NCBI RefSeq assembly: GCF_002288925.2
Contig: NW_022098036.1
Span: 37,374,265 to 37,438,264 of the forward strand
DNA length: 64,000 nucleotides
DNA from: Delphinapterus leucas
Lineage: Eukaryota; Chordata; Mammalia; Artiodactyla; Monodontidae
Direction of reading: 5' to 3'
This document shows, piece by piece, positions 1 through 11,406 of this stretch. The notes below the pieces were generated by a model that worked only from the letters and a program-made list of their open reading frames with translations, made no database searches and was not told the origin of the DNA. Position 1 is the first letter of the stretch. Each line of letters begins with the position of its first letter. Both the position numbers and the translations under genes were made by a program.

Positions 1-611
1 GATCTATTCTGGAGAATGTTCCAAGAGCACTTGAGAAGAAAGTGTATTCTGTTGTTTTTGGATGGAAAGTCCTGTAAATATCAATTAAGTCCATTTTGTT
101 TAATGTACCATTTAAAGCTTGTGTTTTCTCATTTATTTTCATTTCAGTTGATCTGTCCATTGGTGAAAGTGGGTGTTAAAGTCCCCTACTATGATTGTGT
201 TACTGTTGATTTCCCCTTTTATGGCTGTTAGCATCTGCCTTATGTATTGAGGTGTTCCTATGTTGGGTGCATAAATATTTACAATTGTTATATCTTCTTC
301 ATGGATTGATCCCTTGATCATTATGTAGTGTCCTTCTTTGTCTCTTCTAATAGTCTTTATTTTAAAGTCTATTTTGTCTGATATGAGAATTGCTACCCCA
401 GCTTTCTTTTGATTTCCATTTGTATGGAATCTCTTTTCCATCCCCTCACTTTCAGTCTGGATGTGTCCCTCGATCTGAAGTGTATTTCTTGTACACAGCA
501 TATATACAGGTCTTTTTTTTGTATCCATTCAGCCAGTCTTTGTCTTTTGGTGGAAGCATTTAATCCATTTACATTTAAGGTAATTAACAATATGTATGTT
601 CCTATTACCAT
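1..611 (-). pseudogene. L1 ORF2 N-terminus (endonuclease domain), partial
   Basis: It starts at 611 with MVIGTYILLITLNVNGLNAS and continues through IQKKDLYICCVQEIHF. A frameshift near 400-500 passes the reading to a frame with KAGVAILISDKIDFKIKT and IVGDFNTHF, which contains the conserved endonuclease GDFN motif. It is cut by the window edge, with the end of the domain beyond position 1. It is non-functional as it stands. Confidence 0.85.
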
Positions 612-665
612 TTTCTGGTTTTGGGTTTGTTATTGTAGGCCTTTTTCTTCTCTTGTGTTTCCTGC

Positions 666-1320
666 CTAGAGAAATTTCTTTAGCATTTGTTGTACAGCTG
701 GTTGGGTAGTACTAAATTCTATTAGCTTTTGCTTGTCTGTAAAGGTTTTAATTTCTCCGTTGAATCTGAATGAGATCCTTGCTGGGTAGCGTAATCTTGG
801 TTGTAGGTTCTTCCATTTCATCATTTTAAATATGTCCTGCCACTCCCTTCTACCTTGCAGAGTTTTTGTTGAAAGATCAACTGTTAACCTTATAGGGATT
901 CCGTTGTATGTTATTTGTTCTTTTCCCTTGCTGCTTTTAATATTTTTTCTTTGTATTTAATTTTTGATAGTTTGTGTCTTTGCGTGTTTCTCCTTGGATT
1001 TATCCTGTCTAGGACTCTCTGTGCTTCCTGGACTTGATTGACTGTTTCCTTTCCCATATTAGGGAAGTTTTCAACTATAATCTATTCAAATATTTTCTCA
1101 GATCCTTTCTTTTTCTCTTCTTCTTCTGGGACCCCTATTATTCTAATGTTGGTGCGTTTAATGTTGTCCCAGTGGTCTCTGAGACTGCCCTCAATTCTTT
1201 TCATTCTTTTTTCTTTATTCTGCTCTGCGGTCGTTATTTCCACAATTTTATCTTCCAGGTCACTTCTCCGTTCTTCTGCCTCAGTTATTATGCTATTGAT
1301 CCCTTCTAAAGAATTTTTAG
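666..1320 (-). pseudogene. L1 ORF1, 5'-deleted remnant
   Basis: The minus strand carries the end of ORF1 (stop at 666-668, context 'aatttctctag') back through the RRM-like segment (IIGVPEEEE equivalent near 1130) into the coiled coil (ITEAEE region near 1290). At about 1320 the coiled-coil sequence stops abruptly and 5'UTR sequence follows. The first 60 or so codons of ORF1 are missing. Confidence 0.8.
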
Positions 1321-1696
1321 GTGGAGGGGACTGGTGCCTGTGTTCTGGTGAATGAGGCTGGATCTTGTATTTCTGGTGGGAAGGACCATGTCTGGTGGTA
1401 TGTTTTGGGGTGTCTGTGAACTCATTAAGATTTTAGGCAGACTCTGCTAATGGGTGGGGTTGTGTTCCTGTCTTGCTAGTTGTTTGGCATGGGGCGTCCA
1501 GCACTGGAGCCTGCTGGTCATTGAGTGGAGCTGGGTCTTAGTGTTGAGATGGAGATCTCTGGGAGAGCTCTCACCGATTGATATTATCTGGGGCCAGGAG
1601 GTCTCTGGTGGTCGAATGTCCTGCACTCAGGTTTCCCACCTCCGAGGCTCAGGCCTGACACCTGCCCGGAGCACCAAGACCTTGTCAGCCACACAG
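1321..1696 (-). mobile_element. L1 5'UTR fragment, continuation of the antisense L1
   Basis: The sequence from 'gtggaggggactggtgcctg' to 'gtcagccacacagctga' resembles the reverse complement of the 5'UTR of older mammalian L1 (L1M/L1PB type), from memory. It directly follows the ORF1 remnant, as expected if about 350 bases joining them were deleted. The family assignment is from recall only. Confidence 0.6.
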
Positions 1697-2300
1697 CTGA
1701 TCCAGAGAACTTCCAGGAGCGGAACCTGCAGCTTGTTCAGTCCACAAAGAACTTCCTGCGAATCAACAACACCCGCTTCGGCAAGTTCAAGTTCAAGAGC
1801 CACTCAGAGGAGTTCAGACTGGGCATGATCTCCTCAGCCCAGTATTCCAAGAACTACCTATACCTGCCTGCTGGGGAGAATTTGCAGAACATCTTTGACG
1901 AGCTGCTGTTGCTCGCGCACCTGGATTTTGGTGGCTTTGAGCAGCCTGCCCGCATCACCACCAGGAAGAACAAGAAGAGTGTGTGGCAGTCCAGCAGCCG
2001 CCAGGTGTCCTGGACTTCAGGACCCACCGGCCAGCAGGTGTGCTCTAGCAGCAAAGTCAGCAGCCACCAGGGGCTGCACGCGGCCACCACTAGTAGTCTC
2101 AAGTGTCTCTCCCCACCGTGGGCAGGGGCTGCCACATCCATGAGCCTCCTTTCTCCCTCCTCCTTCTCCTGGGCTACCAGGCAGCCAGGTGAGGCCCTGG
2201 GGAGGCCACCCTCTCAGGCTCTTTGCTGCCAGCCACCTTAGTGACCATTCTTAATATTTAAAACTACAAAAGTCCCAAAACTACTTAAAAAAAAGAAGCA
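1697..2300 (+). pseudogene. Unidentified processed-pseudogene-like insert
   Basis: From about 1699 the plus strand stays open through 2241 and reads like real protein: NFQERNLQLVQSTKNFL, then TRFGKFKFKSHSEEFRLG, ISSAQYSKNYLYLPAGENLQ and NIFDELLLLAHLDFGGFEQP. Beyond about 2000 it turns into low-complexity Ser/Gly-rich translation, as would a 3'UTR or a shifted frame. Base composition is GC-rich in an AT-rich intron. No introns are visible, and an A-rich stretch (acttaaaaaaaag) occurs near 2284-2297. I do not recognise the parent gene. No target-site duplication was found, and the left end abuts L1 5'UTR sequence. It could instead be a transduced or gene-derived segment. Confidence 0.5.
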
Positions 2301-3246
2301 GACTATATAGAACACTTACTACAAAAAGGATGAATTATTTTCCTATGTTACTTCACTTTACCCCCATTTCATGCTTTACAATTTGCCTCAACAAAGAAAA
2401 AGCCTCAGACTTCAGAAAGGTTATAAATCTATCTAAAACATCAAAAATATACATAAGTATTAGTGACAATATTTCCAAACAATGTGTATATATTATCAAA
2501 TACTTAATTTCTAAACCTACTGATAATTGTCAGTGATATCTCTTGGTTATTTATTACCAATAAATAACTGATTTAAAAAGACATTTAAAACTTCCATTAT
2601 TTTCCCCAAAGTCCTCATATGTATATAAGAGAGATTTACAACTATTTCTCCATTGGGATCTAGGAAAATCCTCAGAAACAGATTCAACATAAAAGCTAAT
2701 AGTAACATTAAAATCCATAGCATAAAAAACATACCCACTACCATACTGAAGTATTGTGCATTTGATGTAAACTAATGTTTACAGCTCTCAACTTTAACAT
2801 TAACTAATTAGCAGGATATCAAATTTTCCCATGGTTGTATTTATCAAAAAACCAAATTTTCTCAATATATATTCTTATTCAGCATTTACTCAATAAATTA
2901 TTACTGAGTGCCTGCCACATATCAAGCACTATGCTATAAGTGCTGGAGAGCTATGCACTAAATAGCCATGCTTTACCTAAACAATACTTAAGCACTACTT
3001 CTTTTCTAGAACACAGACATACATCACCACCTTTTCAAAGTGTCTATGTTTTGTAAACATGTTTATTCTGGAAATACTTTGAAAAATTTAGTTAATGAAT
3101 CAGATCTCTAAAGGTAAATTTATATGTTTTTTAATTTAAAAAATTTAATGTTTTTTAAGAGATAAAAATGTTTGCCTGTCATGGAGTGTGTTTTTTTGTA
3201 TGGCAATAACAAAACATCAAAGATAGCATAAATTAATTTAAACTTT
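2301..3246. other. AT-rich intron, no gene
   Basis: Ordinary intronic sequence. The only recognised item is a short L2 fragment at 2880-2960. No NUBPL exon was seen on the minus strand. Confidence 0.7.
2880..2960 (-). repeat. L2 LINE 3'-end fragment
   Basis: 'ctcaataaattattactgag' and 'caagcactatgctataagtg' match the reverse complement of the L2 tail ('...ggcactgttctaggtgctgg' in antisense). Confidence 0.65.
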
Positions 3247-3264
3247 AAGAGTTACCTGAAATAG
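3247..3264. repeat. Left target-site duplication: duplicated NUBPL splice donor at the L1 5' end
   Basis: An exact 18-base copy of 9849-9866. On the minus strand it contains nine orphan exon bases followed by a complete CAG|GTAACTCTT donor (GT at 3255-3256) that leads into the original intron. The upstream context 'cttt/aagag' fits the TT/AAAA-like cleavage of L1 endonuclease. The duplicate has not decayed even though most of it is presumably free to change. Confidence 0.93.
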
Positions 3265-4423
3265 CAGGGCAGAGTCAAGATGGCGGCATGGGAAGATGTG
3301 GAGCTCACATCTCCCCACAACTAGGGCACCTGCGGACACTGGTGGGGACCTTGATGCCCAAGGAGATGGGGAGGAACCACTGAGTGACCAGGTAGGACGT
3401 GGGGGAAGTGAAGGAAGAGGAGAAGTGAAGGCCAGACAGGACCCACGCCCCTGAGGGGTGGCTGGGAGGTGGGAGGGGTTCCCACACGGGACCCCCTGGG
3501 GAACCTGGGGAGCTGGTAGGATCAGGGGGGAGTGCGTCTAGCGTTTCCCCTGCCCACTCAGGCCCCTGGAAGCCTGTTGGGCTTCTGGGCCTGGTCCTTC
3601 ATCCTGCAAGGGCCCCTCCAGCTGTGGGGGTCCAGGTCTGGTCCTCTGCCTCCTGGGGCCTCCTCTGGCCGCGTGGCTCCATGAGGCATGGGGGAGCGTG
3701 TGGAGAAGAAGAAACGCCAATGGGAAGGGGCCCTTCGGGATCGGAGGATCGGGGGGGAATGGGCCTAGAGTTTCCCCCGCCCACTGGGGCCTAGTGAACA
3801 AGGCCAGAGGCACTCCTGGGCCCCTCTGGCTGCATTGAGCCTAAGCCCTACCTCTTACCCCACCCCCAGGGCCTTTTCCAGCCCCATGGGTCCTAAGCAT
3901 AGGCTCCGCATACTACCTAAACCCCACCCCCCGCCTAAGACCCGCCCCTCACAGCCAAGGCCTTTTCTGGCTTTTTTTTTTTCCTCCCCTCTTTTTTTTT
4001 TACTATTGTGGTTCTGTTTTACCTTCTGCTTGTTGTTTCAACTATATTTTTATTTTTTATTCTTTCTAACATATCTGTTAGTTTTCTAATCTTATGTTTT
4101 ACTCTTTGTTATTGTTCTGCTCCTTTTCTTTTTTTCCACCCTGCACAGCTTGCGTGATCTTGGTTTGTGAGCCCAGGGTTGGGCCAGAGCTCCTGCGGTA
4201 GGAGCTCTGAGCCCAAACCACTGGATTAACAGACAATCTCAGACCCCAGGAAATATTAACTTGAGTGAGGTCTTCCAGAGGTCCTCATCTCAGCACCAAG
4301 ACCCAGCTCTAACCAACAGCCTAACAAATTCCACTGCTGGAAGCCTCAGGCCAAACAACCAGTAAGACTGGAACACTATCCCACCCATCAAAAAAAAGTG
4401 GTTGGGGAGGGTGACAAAAAAAT
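3265..4423 (+). promoter_or_regulatory. L1 5'UTR / internal promoter with YY1-type site
   Basis: About 1.15 kb lies ahead of ORF1. The first 650 bases are GC-rich with several CpGs, unlike the AT-rich intron around them. The sequence caagatggcggc at 3276-3287 matches the YY1 site that positions initiation at L1 5' ends. Pyrimidine-rich tracts follow at 3970-4030. Reverse-strand open frames (3538-3813, 91 codons) occur here, but GC-rich DNA gives these by chance. Promoter activity is inferred from family knowledge. Confidence 0.75.
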
Positions 4424-5298
4424 ATGTCACAGATGAAGGAGCACGGTAAAAACCTACAGGACCAAATAAATGAAGAGGAAATAGGTGACGTACCTGAAAA
4501 ATAATTCAGAGTAATGATAGTAAAGATGATCCAGAATCTCAGAAACAGAATGGTGGCACGGATGGAGAAAATACACGAAACGTTTATCAAAGATCTAGAA
4601 AAACTAAAGAACAAACAAACAGCGATGAACAACAAAATAACTGAAATAAAAAATACACTAGAAGGAATTAATAACAGAATAGCTGAGGCAGAAGACCGAA
4701 TAAGTGAGCTGGAAGACAATAGGGGAAATAACTGCCAAGGAGCAGAATAAAGGGAAAAGAATGAAAAGAATTGAAGACAATCTCAGAGACCTCTGGGCAA
4801 ACACTAAACACAACAACATTCAAATTATAGGGGTCCCAGAAGAAGAAGAGAAAAAGAAAGGGTCTGAGAAAATATTTGCAGAGATTATAGTTGAAAACTT
4901 CCCTAATATGGGAAAGGAAATAGTCACCCAAGTCCAGGAAGTGCAGAGTCCCATACAGGATAAACCCTAGGAGGAACACACCAAGACACACATTAATCAA
5001 ACTAACAAAAATTAAATTCAAAGAAAAAAAGCAGCAACGGAAAAGCAAAAACAGCATACAAAGAAATCCTCATGATGTTATCAGCTGATTCTTCAGCAGA
5101 AACTCTGCAGGCCAGAAGGGAGTGGCAGGATGTACTTCAAGTGATGAAAGAGAAAATCCTACAACCAAGATTACTGTATCAACCAAGGATCTCATTCAGA
5201 TTCACAGAGAAATCAAAAGCTTTACAGACAAGCAAAAGCTAAGAGAATTAAGCACCACCAAACCAGCTCTACAACAAATGCTGAAGGAACTTCTCTAG
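4424..5298 (+). pseudogene. L1 ORF1 (RNA-binding chaperone), inactivated
   Basis: The start is placed at MSQMKEHGKN. The frame hits a TAA near 4502 (EK*F, where the relative at 56.7 kb reads EKEF). It then continues through the coiled coil (KNTLEGINNRIAEAEDRISELED) and shifts frame near 4715. From there it runs through the RRM-like segment NIQIIGVPEEEE to a stop at 4970. The C-terminal domain is traceable in broken frames to 'aaggaacttctctag' near 5298. In a live element ORF1 protein forms trimers that coat the L1 RNA. This copy cannot make full-length protein. Confidence 0.85.
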
Positions 5299-6172
5299 GC
5301 GGGAAACACAAGAGAAGAAAAAGACCCATGAAAACAAACCCAAAACAATTTAAAAAATGGTAATAAAAACATACATATCGATAATAACCTTGAATATAAA
5401 TGGATTAACTTCTCCAAACAAAAGACACAGGCTGGCTGAATGGATACAAAAACAAGACCTGTATATGTGCTGTCAACAAAAGACCCACTTCAGACCTAGG
5501 GACACATACAGACTTAAAATGAAGGGATGGAAAAAGATATTCCTTGCAAATGGAAATCAAAAGAAAGCTGGAGTAGCAATACTCTTATCAGATAAAATAG
5601 ACTTTAAAATAAAGACTGTTACAAGAGATAAGGAAGGACAATACATAATGATCAAGGGATAAATCCAAGAAGAATATATAACAATTATAAATATATATGT
5701 GCCCAACATAGGAGCACCTCAATACATAAGGCAAATGCTAATAGCCATAAAAGGGGAAATCGACAGTAACAGAATCATAGCAGGGGACTTTAACACCCCA
5801 CTTTCACCAATGGACAGATCATCCAAACTGAAAATAAATAAGGAAACAAGCTTTAAATGATACATTAAATAAGATGGACTTAATTGTTATTTATAGGACT
5901 GTCCACCCAAAAGTGGCCGAATATACTTCTTAAGTGCACACAGAACACTCTACAGGATAGATCAAATCTGGGCTCACAAATCAAGCCTTGGAAAATTTAA
6001 GAAAATTGAAATTGAATCAAGCATCTTTTCTGAACACAATGCTATGAGACTGGTAATTAATTACAGAAAAAAAACTGTAAAAAACACAAATACATGGAGA
6101 CTAAACAGCGTGCTACTAAATAACCAAGAGATCACTGAAGAAGTCAAATAAATAAAAAATTACATAGAAATG

Positions 6173-6382
6173 GGGAATTCCCTGGAGGTGCAGTGGTTGA
6201 GAGTCTGCCTGCCGATGCAGGGGACACGGGTTCGTGCCCCGGTCTGGGAAGATCCTACATGCCGCGGAGCAGCTGGGCCCGTGAGCCATGGCCGCTGAGC
6301 CTGTGCGTCTGGAGCCTGTGCTCTGCAACGGGAGAGGCCACAACAGTAAGAGGCCTGCATACCGCTAAAAAAAAAAAGAAAA
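6173..6382 (+). mobile_element. CHR-type SINE nested in L1 ORF2
   Basis: The tRNA-derived body begins 'ggaattccctggaggtgcag', has box B 'ggttcgtgcc' and ends in an A-rich tail. It is flanked by the 7-bp direct repeat agaaatg (6166-6172 and 6383-6389). Removing it rejoins the L1 ORF2 sequence. The insertion therefore happened after the L1 had integrated. Confidence 0.88.
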
Positions 6383-8901
6383 AGAAATGAACGACCACGA
6401 CAACCCAAAATGTATGGGACGCAGCAAAAGCAGTTCAACGAGGGAAGTTTATAGCAATTCATTCTCACTTCAACAAACAAGAAACATGTCAAATAAACAA
6501 TCTAACCTTACACCTAAAGCAACTAGAGAAATAGGGACAAAGAAAACCCAAAGTCAGTAGAAGGAAAGAAATCATAAAGATCAGAGCAGAAATAAATAAA
6601 ACAGAAATGAAGAAACAATAGAATAGATCAATAAAACTAAAAGTTGGTTTTTTGAGAAGATAGACAAAATTGATAAACCTTTAGCCAGACTCAACAAGAA
6701 AAAAAGGGAGAGGATGCAAATCAATAAAATTAGAAATGAAAAAGAATTCATAACTGACACTGCAGAAATACAAAAGATTATAAGAGACTACTACAAACAA
6801 CTATATGCCAATAAAATGAACAACCACAAAGAAAGGGACAAATTCTTGGAAAGGTACAATTTTCCAAGACTGAGCCAAGAAGAATTAGAAAATATAAACA
6901 GAGTTATCACAAGTAATGAAATTGAAACCGTAATTAAAAATCTTCCAACAAACAAAGGTCCAGGACCAGATGGCTTCACAAGCTAATTCTATCAAACATT
7001 TAGAGAAGAGCTAACACCCATCCTTCTCAAACTCTTCCAAAAAACTGCAGAGGGAGTAATACTCCCAAATTCATTCTATGAAGCCACCATCACCCTGATA
7101 CTAAAACCAGACAAAGATATCACAAAAAAAGAAAGTTACAGACCAATATCACTGATGAACATAGAAGCAAAAATCCTCAATACTACCAAACAGAATCAAG
7201 CAACACATTAGAATGATGACACAGCATGATCAAGTGGGATTTATCCCAGGAATGCAAGGATTCTTCAGTATATGCAAATCAATCAGCATGATACACCATA
7301 TTAACAAATTAAGGAATAAAAACCATATGATCATCTCAATAGATGCAGAAAAACCTTTTGACAAAATTCAACACCGGTTTATGATAAAAAATCTCCAGAA
7401 AATGGGCACAGAAGGAACCTACCTAAAAATAATAAAAGCCATATATGACAAACACACAGCAAACATCATACTAAATGGTGAAAAACTGAAAGCATTTCCA
7501 CTAAGATAGGAACAAGACAAGGATGTCCATTCTCACCACTCTTATTCAACACAGTTTTGGAAGTCCTAGCCACGGCAATCAGAGAAGAAAAAGAAATAAA
7601 AGGAATCCAAATTGGAAAAGAAGAAGTAAAACTATCATTGTTGGCAGATGACATGATACTATACACAGATAATCCTAAAGATGCCACTAGAAAACTACTA
7701 GAACTAATCATTGAATTTCGTAAGGTTGCAGGATACAAAATTAATGCATAGAAATCTGGCATTCCTATACACTAATGATGAAAAATCAGAAAGAAAAATT
7801 AAGGAAACACTTCCATTTACCATTGCAACAAAAAGAATAAAATACCTAGGAATAAACCTACCTAAGGAGGCGAAAGACTTGTAATCAGAAAACTATAAAA
7901 CACTTATGAAAGAAATCAAAGATGACATAAACACACTGAGAAATATACCATGTTCTTGGATTCGAAGAATCAATATTGTGAAAATGACTATACTACCCAA
8001 AGCAATGTACAGATTCAATGCAATCCCCATCAAACTAACAATGGCATTCTTCACAGAATTAGAACAAAAAATTTTACAATTTGTATGGAAACCCAAAAGA
8101 CCCCGAAAAGCCAAAGCAATCTTGAGAAAGATAAACGGAGCTGGAGGAATCAGGCTCCCCAACTTCAAACTATACTACAAAGCTACAGTAATCAAGATAG
8201 TATGGTACTGGCAGAAAAACAGAAATATAGATCAATGGAACAGGATAGAAAGCCTGGAGATCAACCCACGCACATATGGTCACCTAATTTATGACAAAGG
8301 AGGCAAGAACATACAATGGAGAAAAGACATCCTCTTCAATAAGTGGCGCTGGGAAAACTGGACAGCTACATGAAAAAGAATAAAATTATAACACTCCCTA
8401 ACACCATACACAAAAATACACTCAAAATGGATTAAATACCTAAATATAAGACAGGACACTATAAAACTCTTGGAGGAAAACATAGGCAGAACACTCTATG
8501 AAATATATCACTGCAAGATCCTTTTTGAACCACCTCCTAGAGAAATGGAAATAAAAACAAAAATAAACAAATGGGACCTAATGAAACTTAAAAGCTTTTG
8601 CATAGCAAAGGAAACCATAAATAAGATGAAAAGACAACCCCTGGAATGGGAAAAAATATTTGCTAATGAAGCAACTGACAAAGGATTATCTCCAAAATAT
8701 ACAAGCAGCTCATGCAGCTCAGTATCAAAAAAACAAACATCCCAATTGAAAAATGGGCAGAAGACCTAAATAGACATTTCACCAGAGAAGATATACAGAT
8801 TGCCAAAAAACACATGAAAGGATGCTCAACATCACTAATCATTAGAGAAATGCAAATCAAAACTACAATGAGGTATCACCTCACACCAGTCAGAATGGCC
8901 C

Positions 8902-9001
8902 NNNNNNNNNNNNNNNNNNNNNNNNNNNNNNNNNNNNNNNNNNNNNNNNNNNNNNNNNNNNNNNNNNNNNNNNNNNNNNNNNNNNNNNNNNNNNNNNNNN
9001 N
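8902..9001. other. Assembly gap of exactly 100 N with duplicated flanks
   Basis: The 50 bases before the gap (8851-8900) and the 50 bases after it (9002-9051) are identical, both starting 'tgcaaatcaaaactacaatg'. L1 consensus has this stretch once. The gap is therefore probably a default-size spacer between two overlapping contig ends, and true missing sequence is about zero or negative. Confidence 0.9.
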
Positions 9002-9789
9002 TGCAAATCAAAACTACAATGAGGTATCACCTCACACCAGTCAGAATGGCCATCATCAAAATATCTACAAATAAATGCTGGAGAGGGTGTGGAGAAAAGG
9101 GAACCCTCTTACACTGCACTGTTGGTGGGAATGTAAATTGATACAGCCACTATGGAGAAAAGTATGGAGGTTCCTTAAAAAAGTAAAAATAGAACTACCC
9201 TACGACCCAGCAATCCCACTACTGGGCATATACCCTGAGAAAACCATAATTCAAAAAGAGCCATGTACCACAATGTTCACTGAAGCTCTATTTACAAGAG
9301 CCAGGACATGGAAGGAACCTAAGTGTCCACCAACAGATGAATGGATAAAGAAGATGTGGCACATATATACAATGGAATATTACTCAGCAATAAAAGGAAA
9401 TGAAATTGAGTTATTTGTAGTGAGGTGGATGGACCTAGAGTCTGTCATACAGAGTGAAGTAAACCAGAAAGAGAAAAACAAGTATCATATATGAACGCAT
9501 ATACATGGAATCTAGAAAAATGGTACAGATGAACCTATTTGTAGGGCAGGAATAGAGATGTAGACGTAGAGAACGGACATGTGGACACGGGAAAGGGGAG
9601 GGTGGGACAAACTGGGAGTTTAGGTTTGACATAAATACACTACCATGTGTAAAATAGATAGCTAGTGGAAACCTTATATAGCACAGGGAGCTCAGTTTGG
9701 TGATCTGTGACGACCTAGATGGGTGGGATGGGGGGGTGGGAGTTCCAATAGGGAGGGGATATGGGTGTGCATATAGCTGAGTCACTTCA

Positions 9790-9951
<162 letters not shown>

Positions 9952-10699
9952 CTAAAAACCAAGATGACACAAATAACATCACTGTATAAACAAATGTGGT
10001 GAATAGTGATATAAACAAAAATAAATAAATAACAAAGCTAAAATAATAGCTTTCACTTGAACCATTAGTAAATGCCAGGGTCTGTGCTGAGGGCTGATAA
10101 ATGGATGAAGAAGAAACAATCTTTGCCTCTAGCAGAACTTTTCTGACCAATAAGGTTAAATTTTCAAATGACACCACAAAACACACACATACCATAATGG
10201 CGAACCCCTTGCACAATGGACTTCTATTCAGGACCACTCATTTATTTTCACTGAAAATAGCCCGTATTTTACCTAAGGAGGTCTTAGCTTTTTGTCCTTT
10301 GTGGTTTTTGGTACAGTGTTTCCTATAGCAGATCTTAATATAATTGTTTTAAGTTTATTATTTTTCCTTCATAAAACACACTAATAATGAAAACCAAAAC
10401 TTAATAAGAAAATTTTAGAAATATACCTAGAGTTCCAAATTAACATTTTGATTATTTCTTTTCAGGCACTTTTCTAAGTATCTATATCTAGAAAATTCAG
10501 CTGTTTAGCCAAGTCCTTAATGCTCAGCCTCAATTAGATAGGGCTCAAGGGTACCTCAGGCTCTTTTCTCCTCAAGTGGTTCTTCCTTCTGAGTCCCCAG
10601 TTTCAGTGAAAGGCCCTAGGATCCCCTTAGTTACCTAAGGCAAAGGCTTGGGATAATACTTAACTGTTCCCTTTCCCTCGCTATCCCCAGTTACTGATT
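9952..10699. other. NUBPL intron next to the exon acceptor
   Basis: On the minus strand this holds the branch-point region and acceptor of the exon at 9858-9951: a T-rich tract (tcatcttggtttttag) within 20 bases of the exon. A weak L2-like patch lies at about 10050-10140 in antisense. Nothing else was recognised. Confidence 0.7.
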
Positions 10700-11010
10700 A
10701 TGCCTTCTAAAAATCTCTCAAATGTATCCATGTCTCTCTTTCTGCATGGCCGAGAACCAAACATAGGCCACAGGCATCTATCACTAACGTCTCCCAACCA
10801 ATCTCTCTGGTCTAGCACTGCCCATACAGTGTGTTCCTAACACCAGTGAAAATTGGTTTGATAGTGCCACTTTTTTGCTTAAAACTCTTCTATTGCTTTT
10901 AGGATAAAATCTAAGTTTTAGCTTCAGAACCTCTGCCTGGTCTTCTTCACTTGCTAATTCCTCCTCATTCTTTAGATCGTAGCTTGAAATTTACTTCCCA
11001 TAACTTCCAT
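10700..11010 (+). repeat. L2 LINE fragment
   Basis: 'gcttaaaactcttctattgc', 'aggataaaatctaagtttta' and 'cctggtcttcttcacttgc' follow the L2 3' region in order, heavily diverged. Confidence 0.65.
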
Positions 11011-11054
11011 TAAAGATTAGATATGGTGTTCCTACTATTTAGGAACAATTCTTC

Positions 11055-11215
11055 TAATCAATCGTTCATTCATTCATTCACCCAACAAATGTTTATTGAG
11101 TACCTACTATATATTAGGCATTGAGCTAGGTATTGATAATTAAATGGTATCATGGTCCCTAGCCTCACAGAATTTACAATACAGAGGGAGACAGATATTA
11201 AGCACATACTGATAT
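11055..11215 (-). repeat. L2 LINE 3' end
   Basis: It begins 'cattcattcattcacccaac' and 'tgtttattgagtacctacta', then 'ggcattgagctaggtattga' and a 'gggagacagatatta' segment, the antisense of the L2 tail. Confidence 0.75.
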
Positions 11216-11406
11216 AACCTGTGCAAAGAAGTTAGAGAAACCGAAAGATCAACATAGCTGAAGAGCAGTGCAGGGGGAAAGATGGCATTTATTTACTGTT
11301 ATTTCAGTATCTGTCTTCCCATGAAACTGTAGATGACAGAATACGTAACAAAGAATGGATACATAGGAGATGCTCAATAAGTTTTCTTTCAAGAAATGAA
11401 TGAATA

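Larger units (their letters stand above)
1..1320 (-). mobile_element. Antisense L1, ORF2 5' part and ORF1
   Basis: Reading the minus strand from 1320 down to 1 gives ORF1, the spacer, then the start of ORF2. The element runs off the left window edge. It is clearly related to the L1 copies at 3.3 kb and 56.6 kb but carries its own stops. Its 5' part continues at 1321-1696 after an internal deletion. Orientation is the same as NUBPL. Confidence 0.9.
5357..9494 (+). pseudogene. L1 ORF2 (endonuclease / reverse transcriptase), inactivated
   Basis: It begins MVIKTYISIITLNINGL, the usual ORF2 opening of the apurinic-type endonuclease, and first stops at 5660 where 'ggatcaatcc' has become 'ggataaatcc'. 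Further homology runs in pieces: SINE insertion at 6173; finger/palm region with [15 protein letters not shown] near 6980; RT active site at 7641-7652 reading LADD where FADD is usual; Cys-rich C-terminal part around 9080-9150; end at 9494 (KEKNKYHI). There are stops near 6986, 7509, 7751 and 7883. The N gap at 8902 falls inside it. Confidence 0.88.

Noticed and set aside
1038..1355. Hydrophobic, Phe-rich plus-strand frames suggesting a membrane protein
   Set aside because: They are the antisense of L1 ORF1. Similar Phe-rich shadows occur opposite every L1 ORF1 in the window.
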